From the NCBI GenBank assembly GCA_963669155.1, contig OZ022583.1, positions 11,473,116 through 11,537,115 of the forward strand: DNA of 64,000 nucleotides, in the 5' to 3' direction. Both the position numbers and the translations under genes were made by a program. The notes beneath the pieces were generated by a model. That model was not told the DNA's origin and ran no database searches. It saw only the letters and a program-made list of their open reading frames with translations. Shown here in pieces: positions 1 through 22,440 of this stretch. This DNA comes from Arbacia lixula (Eukaryota; Echinodermata; Echinoidea; Arbacioida; Arbaciidae). How positions within the stretch are numbered: position 1 is the first letter of the stretch; each line of letters opens with the position of its first letter.

Positions 1-218
1 GCTGTTATGATAGCATCATTGGTGCATTTTTACAGGGATAATTGCTGGGTAATTGAGCACGTCTAGTATTTTGCTGAGCGAGGTGGGGTGGAGACATAGA
101 TATTGATTCAGTCCCCGGCTCTTGTGTCCGTGCCGTTTTTATTTTGCCGATAGGTCAGTCGCATGGGCTGCTGATGAAGCAGACCTTCATTGTTACATTC
201 CTTGGTTGTCTGGTAGAT

Positions 219-690
219 GATAGCTTATGAAGATGGGTATTGTGATTAAGTCATTATGTACTAGTATTTGTTATCATTTGTAGACCTCTTATGTCTATAG
301 TTTTGTATTGAAAGCTGCTGTTGGCTACAGTAAAAATGTCTATTAAATAGTTGCTCATGAAGATTGGTTTTGCAATTAAGTCATTACATACTGGTATTTG
401 TTATCATTCACAGACCTCATTAATCCTTAGTTTTTTTAAATGAAAGCTTCTCTTGAGTACAGTGAAAATTCCTGACAATTTGATGATTGCTCATGAAGAT
501 TGGAATGCTAGTTAAGTTAAGTTATTATAGACCAGTACTTGTTAACATTTGCAGACCTCACTTGTCCAAGATTTTTGCAATGAAAGCTGCTTTTCAGTCT
601 TGACTACTGAAAAATGGCCGACAACTTAATGCTTGCTCATTAAGATTGGTCTTGAGATGAAGTCCTTTTATACTGGTACTACTGTAAAAC
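219..690 (+). repeat. Degenerate tandem repeat, ~130-145 bp unit, about 3.5 copies
   Basis: Units restart near 221, 349, 483 and 629 with a shared start like GCTCATGAAGATTGG. Each runs through a TAAGTCATTA-type stretch, a TTGTTATCATT stretch, CAGACCTCA and GAAAGCTGCT. Copies have diverged by substitutions and small indels, so the array is old. Confidence 0.75.
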
Positions 691-2007
691 ATAGCTTGAG
701 CTCGATGAATAACGTACCCATGTCTAGTGTGTGAAAGATGTTTCTCACAGCAGCATGGGATTCAATTGATGTGTGGAAATGTGACTATTTAATAGGCTTA
801 GCTTCTGTTCCAAATGCAAATAATAGATTAGGAGTTAACTAACAATGGTATCTTCCAATTTTTCATATTTGTATGTGTTATCACATAATTGACAAACTAT
901 TTGTATCTTGTGTACAGCATTGATCTGATTAAGTTGCTGTGATTGTGATGTATAAGATGAAGTTGTCAGTTTTGATAACAGACAACCTCACAATGATTCT
1001 GTTCCAAATGAAACAGTTACTATAATTCCAGTAAAAGTCAATTCAACTGTTTCTATGTTTTGATTCTATTTATGTTAGATTCTAACCTTTTCTGATATTT
1101 ATGATTTTCAAACCTGAAAGATATTCTCACAGCAGCTTGCAGATCAAAAGATGAAAAGAGAATACAGAAAAAGAGTGAGAGTGGAAATGTCTTGGAATAT
1201 ATGTTCTTGAAACCTGAAAGATATTCTCATAAATGTCAAAAGAGAGTGCAAAAAAAAACAGAGTGTGTTGGTGGAAATATATTGATGTGTGACAGGTTGC
1301 TATAGGTGTGAGATTTAAAAAAAAAACTTTGCAAGGGAAAGCAAGAGTTCAAGAAAATTAAGATCTGTTTGATAATTCCCCCGTTTTACTCTTACATATA
1401 TGAGGCTCTTATGCTACGAAATCCAAAGTTTGTTTGTGACTAGATTCTGCTGCGACGGTGTAACGACGGAAAAAAAATAAAGTGCTCTTAGTTTCAGCAT
1501 TGGCCGGTCCGTCCGGGAGTATCGATCTCCCCTCTCCTATTCTGCACGAGTTATTCTCCAGATTATGAAAGCTCTTTCATGATTTGTGCCGGGAGTCACG
1601 GTGTGGTTGGTATGGGCTAGACGTGGTCGCGTTTCGTCCTCGGGGCCGTGTCACGCATATTTAGGACGTGGCCTGATCCGAGCTTTGCGCAGAATCATCG
1701 GATAAATGAAAAAAAAAAAACACACGCACACGAATATCCAGCAACCTTTTGTGTTGCACTTGAACTGTATGGTTGCTTCCAGCGTGCTACTCTTATGTCA
1801 GTCTTCTTTACCATAGTCTTCATTTCATCAACATCTATACTCTACCATGATACTGTTGTCTTCATGTCTTTGAGATTCTCCTAACTATTTCTTTGCCAAA
1901 CAAAATCCTGCTCTATAGAATTGGTAAGTGTCATCTTTAAAAAAAAAATGCCAAACAGATTCATCAAGAAGTCATACACGTATCAGACAGACTTCCCTGT
2001 CGACAAT

Positions 2008-2097
2008 TTAAAATCCTCTCTATACCAACCAATGGTAAGCCCATGCCAATTACACAATTACAGCACAGTTTATCACATATGGGACTGAGAGGATTAA
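2008..2097 (+). repeat. TTAA-ended short element (mini-MITE), copy 1
   Basis: It starts and ends with TTAA. Its right part (CACATATGGGACTGAGAGGATTAA) matches the right end of the element at 2648-2727 and the inverted copy at 2337-2400. It is about 90 bp with no coding capacity. TTAA ends would fit a piggyBac-type non-autonomous element, but no autonomous partner is visible. Confidence 0.5.
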
Positions 2098-2336
2098 ACT
2101 AAAATATTCTGGCTATATGTTTCTAAGAAGTGATCAAAGATAAAGGCGGATGTAGATGTGTTATTCATCGAGCAATAGGGAAGAGGGGCTTACGTTGAAG
2201 ACTACTTGCATTATTGCTATGGAATGGATGTATCTGTGCCGTATGGCAGCCTATTAGGTAATGTGTGTCCCTAGGGATCGCTTAAACATTAGCTTGTGTG
2301 TGTTCTCGTGGTATCATGCCATGGTTCTGCCAGTGA

Positions 2337-2400
2337 TTAACTCTCACAGTCCCATACGTGGCAAACTGTGTTGTAATTGCAATGGTACTGTGAGTGGTTA
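2337..2400 (-). repeat. TTAA-ended short element, inverted copy
   Basis: TTAACTCTCACAGTCCCATA is the inverted counterpart of the right ends of the 2008 and 2648 elements. The far end reads GGTTAG instead of TTAA, so one end has decayed. Confidence 0.45.
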
Positions 2401-2647
2401 GTTCAGAGAAGGTTAGGGGGATTCATATCTATATAGAGCATATGTATTCACAGTGATGGTATAGTATAGTGGATAGTTTTGCCAAAGACCAAAGATTAGA
2501 ATGAAAGAATCGATCTAACGTGAACATGGGTTCCATTCTCACGAGATCTCACAATCGTGTGAAGGAATCGTCTTTAGATTCTGAAGCCGTTGAACTCAGC
2601 CATGACCGGGAGCCACTGTGATGGCAGAACAGTTCCGCCATGAAACT

Positions 2648-2727
2648 TTAACCCCGTCAGTTCCAGCCATTGACGGTCCCATGTCAATTATAACACAATG
2701 TATTGCCTATGGGACTGAGAGAGTTAA
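2648..2727 (+). repeat. TTAA-ended short element (mini-MITE), copy 2
   Basis: An 80 bp element bounded by TTAACCCCGTCAGTTCCA and GGGACTGAGAGAGTTAA. The two ends are imperfect inverted repeats of each other. Same family as 2008-2097; the same general pattern recurs at 17323, 45512 and 49597. Confidence 0.55.
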
Positions 2728-3084
2728 TAAGAACTTGATTTGAGTGAAGTTGAGAAATTGAGAGCAGCAGATAGGAAGAAGTTTTGTGAGATTACAATAA
2801 ATTTGTTCAGAAGCATGGCTATTCAAAAATTGCTGATCAATGTGTTATAATTTCCATGGAAAAGATTTGTGACGCAAGACATATTTTTCTTTTTCTTAGT
2901 GCCGATGGAGAGACGGCATTAAGCACCTTCCACCGGATGAGGTGCCACAACTTTGAGTGCAAATTTCCGTACTCCATGGGAGAATTAAGTGTGAGGGAGG
3001 GTGTCTGAAATGGCGCAGCGATTGTCACACTTTGGGTGTGGCTTCCGCGTGGGATGGGGCGAGATACCGCTGGGTGTGAATCGC

Positions 3085-3500
3085 GCATACATTTTCTGTC
3101 AAAAACGCAATGTTCGCAGGCAATTCACATATTGCATACTTTCATTTGTGCATGCGTGTAGGGATTACACATTCAATAACATATAGTTATTTTATAGACA
3201 CAAGAAATTTTGTGAAAAGTTATGGTAAAATGTCTTATACATTCCTGTCAAAAAAGCAAAGTTTTCAGGCTTCTACATTTGTTGCATCATTTAATATGTA
3301 CATGCATGCAAGGATTATGCATAATTGCGTTTTAAGGAGTTTTCATTAATGGAATTATAAAATGTTTGCATCTAGGTCACACATTCCTGTCAAATGGCAA
3401 TTTTTTTCAGGCTCTTCGCATATTGCAAAATTTCCTGGGTGAATGCAAGCATGCAATGAATTGGTAACCATATAGTTACTCATTTCATTCCTGTAAGGAT
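3085..3500 (+). repeat. Degenerate tandem repeat, ~147 bp unit, about 3 copies
   Basis: Units restart near 3090, 3240 and 3382 with TTCCTGTCAAA-like starts. Each then has a GCAA-TTTTCAGGC segment, a CATATTGCAT-like segment and a CATGCATGCAAGGATTA-like segment. A final partial restart lies near 3482. Confidence 0.7.
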
Positions 3501-5345
3501 TTTCAAAATGTCATGCTAAATCATTGAAGCTTCATGAACTACCAAATACTTTTCAATGATTGTCATTAGGCACGTATTCTTAAAAAAGGAAATGTATTTG
3601 AATAGGAGTTTGAATATTATCATCGCCTAATATTACAATTTCATTTTTTTTTATTGAAATTGTGCCATTAGACACTGAAACGAATATGCCTATTCTGCTT
3701 TAAGATATGTCATATCTTGTATGATGTCGATGATATGATGCGAACACTCATAATTAACACAGATATTTCCAGGACAAAGTACCCTTATGACAACTTTCAC
3801 TCTACACTGGCAATATTTCCAATATTTTACTGCAAGTGTAAATGTCCCTTGTAAGTGCCAAAATATTATGTGTCTCATGTATAACTTTCTGCAGTATGCA
3901 TTATCTTTGTGTCAGAAAGTGTGACCTTTTGAGCAAAAAAAGTGTGTCTATAGCTAACACACAAGGAAACCAGATGGCCTTCCACAAGAATGAAACCAAT
4001 TCCAATACCAGACTGTGTGCTAGTACCAATGACAAATCCAGTATGTATCCTGATGATAATTTAAACGTAGTCCCAGCACTGATGCATATTGGTAAATACA
4101 TGTTACCAATAAATACTATTTAGGATCTTGCTGCTTTAAGAACACTTGTTGGACTCCTTTCTTATTTTCTTTCCATACAACTATTTTGTGACAAGCATGC
4201 AAGTCTTCCGTCGCTACCCTCTTCTTCCATCTCCCTTTCACCCCTTTTTTCCTTTGTTTAAATACAAACAAAAACGCCCAAGACAGGCTTGTATAAAATG
4301 TCATCAAATGAAATATCAGTTCATCTCATCATTGCTTCAGTTATTTCCTTTGCTTTTTCCACCCCATTAGTGGCTTAGATATCATGAAACAATATGGCCC
4401 AATGGTTTTCTCAACAGTTATATTGTTTCATTAGTTCACTCTCACCATGGAAACATTTAAAGAACATCTACATAGGTGTTTTTATGAACATGTTGATACC
4501 ATAACCCAAAGTGTGTACCAACGCTAATGACGATGTTAACACTGGGACCACCAATATACATGTACCACCACTGATAACAGTAAGTGGTGCCAGTGCCGAT
4601 TTATCTTCACAAATTTTAATAGTTCTAGTCATTTGACAAGTTAATCTTCGTGTAATGTTTGGATAATATTTAGAAATAGATGTCCTCATTAAGAGGTGTA
4701 CAAAAATAATTATTCGGCCTTTTCAATGATGTTGACATCATGCATTCAAGTCCAGACATGTTACAAGTAGTTTCTTTTTAGCTGTGAGTCATGAAATCGT
4801 TTTCAACCCAAGTTCAGCTCAACCTTTCGCATCTCTTCTTAATAATCCCGGCATTAGTCTTGGGATGGGGAAGAAACCTAGTCAGTACTTGAAGGAGTAT
4901 TTCTCAAGTTTGATGGTGTGAAATGAACACAAATATATATTTTATTCATGCAGTCTCCTTTTACCAGGATAGTCCCATCAGCAAATCACTAATTCTCCCT
5001 GGGTGCCCTGGATTGTACATCAATCAAGGAACATTACATACTAGTAGATGATTGTAACAAATTGATGATAAAATATAACAACTACATTATAGAAAAATGA
5101 AATTCACTGTTAAGTAATGTTATTCTGTCATCAGTCTGTGGCCAATACCAAGGTTACTCCTTAACATTTGAAAGGAACATGACCCTATCTGTGACCAATG
5201 ATTCTTGTATGAATATCTACAGTATATGATAATTATATCATGTGAAGTAAGAAGACACCTACCTTGTTCTTGGTCTGCAATTCATGCAGTACATCTAGCA
5301 AAGAAAGATCCATATCATATATCAATATGTTAATTAATGTATTCA

Positions 5346-5655
5346 GAGTTATGATTTTTTGTTCTCTCTCTCTCTCTCAACCGGCGCCAATCAGCAGTCT
5401 CATCTTTCTTTAACTGTTTTCTTTACGTGTGTGCTTTGCAAAGCTCAGTTTCTGCTTTTTAGAGGTATGATTCTTGTTCTCTCTCAATTGACTCCAACCC
5501 CCAATCTCATCTCTCCTTTATTGTTTATTCTATGTGTGTGCTTTGCAAAGCTCACAGTTTCTGCTTTTCAGAGTTATGATATTTGTTCTCTCTCAAACGA
5601 CTCCAACCCTCATTCTCTCTCCTTTATTGTCTTCTCCATGTGTGTGTTTTTGCAG
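5346..5655 (+). repeat. Three tandem copies of the 3' end of the intron, ~108-115 bp unit
   Basis: Units begin near 5346, 5462 and 5571 with GAGTTATGAT-TTGTTCTCTCTC. Each runs through CTCCAACC, TCTCTCCTTTATTGT and GTGTGTGCTTTGCAAAGCTC. In the third copy the last segment is the working acceptor (TGTGTTTTTGCAG, then AGCTC of the exon). The two upstream copies therefore carry look-alike polypyrimidine tracts and near-acceptors. Confidence 0.8.
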
Positions 5656-14464
<8,809 letters not shown>

Positions 14465-15916
14465 CCTCCGACCCCTGACCTCAAACCTCAAAGAGACACC
14501 ACCTCTCAAACGCCAGTGTAACACCAGATTTTGCTCTCTGGTGCTCCAGGAAAAAGCAGCAGTCCCAACGTTGAGAAACGGACATCGTCGCCAAAGTGTT
14601 ATTTCAATACTTGATGTACCGGTAGTACGCCTCAAATTTTAAATTTCAACAGGGTATCTTTCTTCTCAGTACTTCGTTCATTCCATCGGCTCACACAAAC
14701 ATTTGAGGATGTCTTATGCTTTTCAAGGTATTGTTTTGTTGCTTCAGTTGTTAGAGCTAAGGTATCATCACAATGCAATCAGGCTTATGATGCGCTAAAT
14801 TTCATCCCCAACGCTTTTTCTCTTTTATCTCCTATTTGCACTGATATTTGATGACACACGACTACATTTTGTCTGGTTCAAGTACTGATGTAAAACAGTA
14901 CATAAAGAGAACTGGAGAAGGCGTGCTGTATCAACGAATATGCCAAGGTAAAGACTAGATCCTCAAATGAAAACCCATCTTGATTTGTAAACCCTAAATG
15001 AGAATGGGCAATCACACTAACTTATGAACAAGAGGCTATGTTGTTATTTATTCCTCAAAATAATACAAGTTCTTGTTTAGATCGGGTTTAGATTAATGCT
15101 CAAATGATATAGGAACCATTCATTACATAGTACTATCTGATACATGTTCTTATGATTTCTAACACATAAAATGTATCAGAGCATAGAGATATCAAACATC
15201 GATGCAAGTTCTGCCAATGTATCACAAATCTCCAGACCGCATACAGGGGAAAGGCATCCCATAATGCACCAGGCAGCGACATTCAGGATTTATTTGCGAG
15301 CATATCCACTTCCGGTTCACGACCTGGAGCTGGGTATGACTAGCAAACTGGATGGTCGCTAGGGATGTGCATCGTGAGACGACTCTCCCATACATACTGT
15401 CTGGAGAATTGTTCGTCTTTAGGCTACAACACTATATTTTAAGTTCTGAGCCAATCGTCCGTGCAGCATTATTTGTATAGCTCTATATATTTGCTGAAAG
15501 CTAACTTTGTTCAGGGCGCTCAGGATTCATGCTGAGGTTTTGCATCAAGTACTATTTTTTATGTGAACACTCTGGCTATTTAAGTTTCAAGTATCCTCTT
15601 TTTTTTAGGAAAATTTTTTTTTTCCCTCCATTTTATGCTGTATATTTTGACCATTATTAGACACAAGGGAAGAATATTTAAACCAGTGCAAACAAAGAGA
15701 ATGATTGGTTTTGCTAATTTGATGACATAGTTTTGATTAATTTTTGAGGTTATTTCAATACAGGTATGCTGCTTGTGTGTGGCAGCTTGAATATCCTTCA
15801 CTAACTAAGTATGCGTATATCATACAAGAAACCAACACTCTTGTATATCTGTGCCAGAGCAAGATTGATGTCATCCGAATAATTAACAGTTTTGACCTTA
15901 GAGTTTCACTCGACTT

Positions 15917-16054
15917 GGGCCCTGTCTTAAAAAGATAACCCATCGATCGCAACTTAACCTGCGATTGAAATCAACCATAACTCTGCACACTAGAGATAGG
16001 CGATTGTACTTGTGATTGAGCAAAGATCAATCGCAACTCTTTAGAAGATGGGGA
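15917..16054 (+). repeat. GGGCCCTGTCTTA foldback MITE, copy 1
   Basis: The left end GGGCCCTGTCTTAAAAAGAT is inverse to the right end ATCTTC/TTTAGAAGATGGGGAC region. Internal TGCGATTGA and TCAATCGCAACTCTT also pair. About 138 bp, same family as 26369-26509. Confidence 0.65.
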
Positions 16055-16505
16055 CTTTGTGTCATGAATTCATCGAGGTTTATTGTTTTTAATTAATGTA
16101 ATGATGACAGTATTCCTTTTGCCTAAGTTGATGTCGTATTTGTTTAGTGGGTTACAAGTGGCAGGATATGGCCAAACAAAAATGTAATATTTTTCATCAG
16201 GTGTTGAATCTATGGCAGATAGAGCATGTTGATAGTGAATAGCGTTGAAGAGTACTTTTTTTATATAAAGAGCAACTTTAAGACACAAACATTCATTGGT
16301 ATCTATTATATCATACTGTTGTGAAGTTGTTTTATTGAAAACAAACTTGCCACCCATTGTCTTTGTGTTAATGTTAATGATCGGATCGGATCCCAACTGT
16401 ACTGGAAATTTGTTGCAATCAGTGATGGGTATTCAATGATTAATGATGGATATTCAATAACATGAGGAATTACGAGGATATATGACGATAGTTGAACAAA
16501 ACCAA

Positions 16506-16664
16506 AGCCCTGTTGCATAACACTTACAACTGATGGTAACTTTGCTACCAATGGCATTTTTTTATGGAAGCCTTGAGCTTCATTGGCTGTCAAGCGATGT
16601 TACCATGGTAGATACCATCGGTGGTACAGTTACCATTAATGGTAGCTTTTATGCAATGGGGCCC
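16506..16664 (+). repeat. CCCTGTTGCATAA foldback MITE, copy 1
   Basis: The left end GCCCTGTTGCATAA pairs with the right end TTATGCAATGGGGCCC. Inner GATGGTAACTTTGCTACCA pairs with GTTACCATTAATGGTAGC. Same family as 61698-61842. Confidence 0.7.
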
Positions 16665-17322
16665 AAGACAATACTTCTTTTTTTTTATAATTCACACCTA
16701 TTGCTGCAATTGCTTGAGATGAGATATAAACTGGCAACACTTTTATAGTAGGATTGCAAAGTTGTATTAACCTTTGAGGATATTTATTCCATTTTCTGTT
16801 TGCATGGGAAGGGATGGTTTATCATAAATGAAATAACACCATAGATTTAAGTGGTACAAATATTTGAGCATGATCATGTCAGTAGATGTGTTTCATGGTT
16901 TATAAAGGGAAACCGTGTATGATATGGTTAAAGCTTGCACAAACTTCTTGTAAGCATTAGCGGTTTATGTTTTATTACAAATTATATATCATATGAATGA
17001 CTGTAAGTTCTGTGAACTCACACTAGGCAATTTTTTCACATCAATTTGAGGTCTGGTAGTATTATTCTAGATCAACCATGCATTATTTGTATTCCATTGT
17101 TGTCCTACACACTTTCAATGCTCATCTTCTAAAATTACACTAAAAAAAGGCTAACATATTAAATTTCTACAACAAAACAAATGTTTTAACCAGTTACTGA
17201 ACAAAACGAGGTGTATTTGAATTGTAAACATTGAGCATGAATTTGCACAGGGCTGCCCCAGTATTGATTGGTTTTGAAGGAAAACAATTTCTGTGAAAAA
17301 TTTCCCCTAGTGTGAATGGCTC

Positions 17323-17402
17323 TTAACCCAATCAATACTATTAGCATTGAAGATGTATGGTAAGTCAATGTACTTTTCCAGGCTTGGTAGTGAGAGGGTT
17401 AA
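17323..17402 (+). repeat. TTAA-ended short element, copy 3
   Basis: 80 bp between TTAACCCAATC and GTGAGAGGGTTAA. The right half (TTTTCCAGGCTTGGTAGTGA) matches the element at 45512-45589. Confidence 0.55.
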
Positions 17403-18239
17403 CATGCATGGAGTATGAGGAGAACAGTATTACCATTGTAAACGAAGCATTATTCTATATGTTGTGTATTCTATGTCTCACTTTTTGAGCTCGCGTATTA
17501 TTATATTCATGTGTACTACAAGTAAGTATTAGAGGTGAGAAGAACTATAATTGTTTTATTTATTTATCTCAGGGTATGTCAATGTGTATTAGGAGGCTTA
17601 AAAATGTAGCATTGTTTGTAGATGTATTTCTGTGGAGGCGTTCACACGGACTAGATTATTAAGACAGTCCATTGTGTCTCTCATGGGTATCACTTTAAAT
17701 ATAAACATGCCATCAGTATCATCATAATTATCATACCGTATGTACATTGAATGAATATTTTCATAAAGGCACATAGACACATGGCAATGTCAAGGAAACA
17801 AAACAAACTAAACAAACTAAAACATAATTAAAACAAAACAAGCTAGCTCAAGTAACATTGAGCTTGTTCCCACTGCTTGGCAATGAAATAGGGATTCCAA
17901 ATCTAATGGAACATAACGTTCTATGAAAACTATTTTGCGTCCAAGGGGAGGACTGTTCCCATAGACAGTGGTGACCAGGACTCTGTATGTGTGTGCGCAA
18001 CCCCCCACACTGCGTACACACCTGATGTGGTCAGAGATTGGCCCCGGCAAAGGCCTACGGAGTAGCCGTGTTAACCAGATTTATTTTTTATGGAAGTTTG
18101 TTAACCTGGTAAGGTTTTCCTTTCCATTTTGCATTAGTTGTCCAGAAGTTTAATATAGAGTTTTGTTGTATCTGTGCAGGGTTAAGTTGTTTGTCATTGC
18201 ATGCATTCTATGGGCTGCCTCAGCCATTACATTGCGCAA

Positions 18240-18500
18240 TGGAGGGTGTTAGAGTTTGACACTGGGTGTTGTATACATGCATATGCATAGCCAAGAATGG
18301 TATACTTGACACCTTAGTGTTAAATTGGATATCCAGTGTGTTGGGTTAAACACCAATGGTGTTGAATTTAAGATCAAGAAGCAATCCACTTGTAACCAAC
18401 TTTATCTTGGTGTTAAATTTAACACAAAGGTTTTTAAATCTAAACCTTTCTGTATCTGTATACAGCAACATCAATTGGTGTTCATTTTAACACTCTTTTT
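18240..18500 (+). repeat. Probable GTGTTAAA-rich inverted-repeat element
   Basis: AGTGTTAAATT, GTTAAACACCAATGGTGTT, GGTGTTAAATTTAACAC and GGTGTTCATTTTAACACT are related segments in both orientations within 260 bp. Boundaries are uncertain. Confidence 0.4.
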
Positions 18501-18784
18501 GTGCACTTTGGGCATGCATGACTATTTGTCAGGGAAATAAAAAACAGGTGAACTATTTCATTATGTATGTGTTTGCTCTACCATTTTCACAAATTGTGCT
18601 ATCATATTTTTTTTTTACATACATTATGATTTCTTGTATATCAGAGACTTATGTTGGTATATGGTTTGTCATTTTTTTGTCAAGAAAACAGAATCATCTT
18701 CAGCTCATTTGTCAAGTCTTCAGTTTTTCTTGAGTAGTTGTCTTTCTTTACTACCATTGTGTCTTATGCTTTGACTCAATATTC

Positions 18785-19240
18785 TATATTATATTTCTTT
18801 TGATGGAAATATTAAATTGGGTGGTGTTCTGAAAATAAAATGAAGTTTCATTTAAAATTCCTATGATCCCTAGCTGTGATTGACATTTAGGCACATTTTG
18901 TTTCGCCTAGGTCGGTTTCTCAAATACCAAATGACAATAGCCAAGACAATTTTGGGCTTAAGTTTCTATCAGAATACCAATATAGGCTCTTATTTTGGGG
19001 TGATATTTTTAAAACAAAATTAAGTTTTGGTGTAAAATCCCTACGATCCTTAACTGTGATTGACGTGTGGGTACATATTATTTTGGCTTAGGTCAGTTTC
19101 CCAAATACCAAGTAACATACTTAAGACAGTTTTGGACTTACGTTTCTTTCAGAATACCAATATAAGCTCTTATATTGGGATGGTATTTTCCCCCTATGAT
19201 TCTTAAATGATTGGCGTGTTGGCACAGGATTTTTTTTTTA
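18785..19240 (+). repeat. Degenerate tandem repeat, ~178 bp unit, about 2.5 copies
   Basis: AGAATACCAATATAGGCTCTTAT near 18970 and its counterpart near 19150, and ATGATCCCTAGCTGTGATTGAC near 18863 with counterparts near 19046 and 19196, show a period of about 178 bp. Confidence 0.7.
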
Positions 19241-21929
19241 CTTGGCTCAGTGACCAAATGACATAGCGAAGAGAGCTTTTGACTTGATTTTCCCTTTCAG
19301 AGTACCACCTCCATATATTGGATTAGTATGTTATTAGTAATTTCCTTTAATTCTAGCCTTGGTTTAAGACTGGTTCCTTGGTTCTGATGCGATTCTGCAA
19401 CCACAACTGATCATTAATACAGATTTCATCCACGAGAAAGCCACAAAGTTGATCTATTTATTATGTAATGCATATACCCTTCGAAGTTCAGCAAAAACTT
19501 GATAGTTATAACAAGATAAGCAGAGTTATTCTGTTTTTATGAATACCCAGCATTTGGTGCTATATTTCTAAATATATTCTATGTTTCATCCTCTGATCAA
19601 AAAGATATGTATCCTTCAGACCATATTAAAAAACAACATTTTGAACATGGATATAATAATGTAATTATATGTTCGTACTAAATATTTATATGTCATAGGT
19701 GCCGTTGAATAAGTCATCCAGACTTCGTTTTTTTAATAACCCCTTAAAATGATTCATTTTTGTACTCATTATTCCTAGATATCATACTTTTGAATGACAT
19801 GAACATATTTTGAATAGCCCCTTAAAATGAATTATTTTGACTCATATCTATAAACCAGACATTTTGAATACAGTGTATTCTATAGGAGCTTCCAGGGGTG
19901 TTAATATGTGTTAATCTCTATTAATCTGTATTAGTCTGTGCGGATCTGTGTTATTCTATTAACATGGTTTTGTCGATTGTGAAGTAATCATTCTGGTCTT
20001 ATTGGTTCATCTTCACCATGTGCTATTTCTTCTGTCATCTTACTGTAGAGCGGGATTATTGTTATGACTTTGAGGGAAATATTCTGTGAATTATATCATT
20101 GTTCTCCTAGGTTGTGCTTTAGTTCTCATTTTATGCAAACTCTATGTCAATGCCATCGATACATTTTATTTTATCTTGTTATATATTTGGTGTTGGAGAT
20201 GCTTTTTTTCGGAGTATTTATACATGTACAGTTTTATCTGAAATTTAAATTTTCATAGTTATTTGAGTAGCCTTTATTTTGCAATTTTATGAGTGATTTT
20301 ATTGTAATTTACTAAAAACAGAAACTATTGCCAAAATTATGTACTGCTCACTGTAAATAACATTTATTGATTCTTTCAAATTTGTGTATTTTGTTATGTT
20401 TCTGACGGTGAATTTTGAATCGGTGTCTGTGATATGTAAGATTTGAAGATGAAAACCAATATCGTATATATCAGAGATGAACAAGTTTGTGTGCTGTTTT
20501 AATGTCTTTATGCTTTTTATGAAAATAGATGTTAACTTATATTTTTTTCTTTTGTGGAGTCTCTTTGGATTTCAAAAAGAATATTTATCACTGTAAGATC
20601 ATTATTAGAATACATGCGCAGAGTAATATTTTGATATGGAGGAGAGGCGAGATGTATTTTGGGTCTTGAATGGTAATGACCCTGTATGGAAGACAATACT
20701 TCTAACTATGATTATTAAACATCATTGAAATGAGTGATATTGATAGAAAGAAAATACGAGGCAAGTTATGTGTATGTGATATGTTGGTATATTATGCAAT
20801 GAATTATATCTTTAAACATGTTTATTCTTTTGACTTTTAACGTTCTCTGAGGATTAGTTTATACCAGTGTCCCCACACATCAAAACACTTAAATCTAGCA
20901 AAATTTGATTTGATTTTATAACCAAATGAAATGGAAATATGAATTAGCATGATGTGTCTAATAATGATGCATGATTTAGGCCGTGATTTCCCTTTATCAT
21001 TCATTTTCTGATTTGTTTTCTCAAAGTAGTTGTGCTTCCAATATCTATTGTATTTCAAAGAAAACAGGGCATTGTTGATAAATAATTTTTCAAAAGCACT
21101 TACGAATTAATAATGTTGCTTTAGTTTAAAATATAGACAGTGATTTGATTGGAGGTAATCTTACACAAATGTGGAAAATACGAGGACTCCAATATTATAG
21201 CTGTTATCAATTTGAGGAAAGTCACTGTTTCATCAAATGTAAAATACCAGCTTTTGAATATTTTGCTCAAATGTGCAAGAAAAATAAAAATATCAACATT
21301 CAGGGACAAAATATTCCACTGTTGTGAGTCTTGGTACATTCTTTTCATTTCATTTATACAAACTTCTAGATTAAAGTTGAATGAAACTTGAATCATGAGG
21401 ACTTTACCCCTCGTAAATAAATCCTAGAGCTAAAGAAAGTTTGAGTGATAATCGCATGTTACTATTGAAATAAGGATGTACTATCTCACTTCTTAGATTA
21501 ATTGGAATATAGAGTGCTTGGATTTACGTATTGAACTGTGTGCTACACGTTTGGATAAATCTGCCTTGTTTTTCAATCATGTGTTGACTGTCGAGTTTTG
21601 ATAGAAATCGTGACATAAACAATCACTCATTCTGCCAAGATAATCTCCTCTATAGTTGCTGAAATTAGACTCGTCACTAATTATTATGAACTCTTTGTAT
21701 TATGAATATTACTTTTAATGATTGTTCCTGTACTGGGTTGGTGACATGTCATCTGTTTGCTTATTGTAAATGTGGATGTCAGTTCATGATATATATATGT
21801 GAGTCTATTGCCAATGTGAAGTTGATTTTTTTGCAGAACTTCTGCACGACGACGAAATACAGAACAATGTAACCAGTATGGTAAACACGTGTGTCTGTGT
21901 CAATCATACGTGAAGAATGTTGAATGTTT

Positions 21930-22110
21930 TTATGTATGAATGAATGAATGAATGAATGAATGTGTGAATGAATGAAAAAAAAGTAATGAATGTGTGAATG
22001 GATGAATGAATGAATGAATGCATGGATTAATGAATTAAGGGATGATTGAATGAATGAACGAATGCGTGAATAAACGAATAAATGAATGAATGTGTGAATG
22101 AATGAATTAG
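21930..22110 (+). repeat. (AATG)n tetranucleotide array
   Basis: Imperfect GAATGAATGAATG and GTGAATG repeats over about 180 bp. Confidence 0.9.
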
Positions 22111-22440
22111 TTTATCATCTACAATGTTTAAGTGGAAATGTTCCTTTCACCAGTATTACATAGCATTGATGAACAAAACAAGTGTGGACTGACATTAAAT
22201 ACAGACAAGCAGTAATCTATAAACCAATAGAAAATATCATTCGTACAGACTGTTCTTGGCTGTCTGTCTTGTTACAATCATATTCACTATTTGCTTACCA
22301 AATAATTACAATTGGATTATAAAAGTCTGTCATGAATTCTGAAGTATCCACTACATTTTCCTTTTTCATTGTCTTTTCAGCGACATTTACTAGTAATTAA
22401 TTCACGACCAGAGGGGGGAGGGGGGGGGGATAAACAAGAT

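Larger units (their letters stand above)
1..5655. other. Non-coding stretch upstream of the first visible ZNRF3-like exon
   Basis: No exon could be supported here. Because the transmembrane exon at 5656 begins in phase 0 with a good acceptor and the ectodomain exons are missing, this stretch is most simply the preceding intron, or part of it. It holds three degenerate tandem repeat blocks (219-690, 3085-3500, 5346-5655) and three short TTAA-ended elements (2008-2097, 2337-2400, 2648-2727). Two CpG-richer patches, near 1440-1700 and 3000-3090, have no recognisable coding content. Confidence 0.55.
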
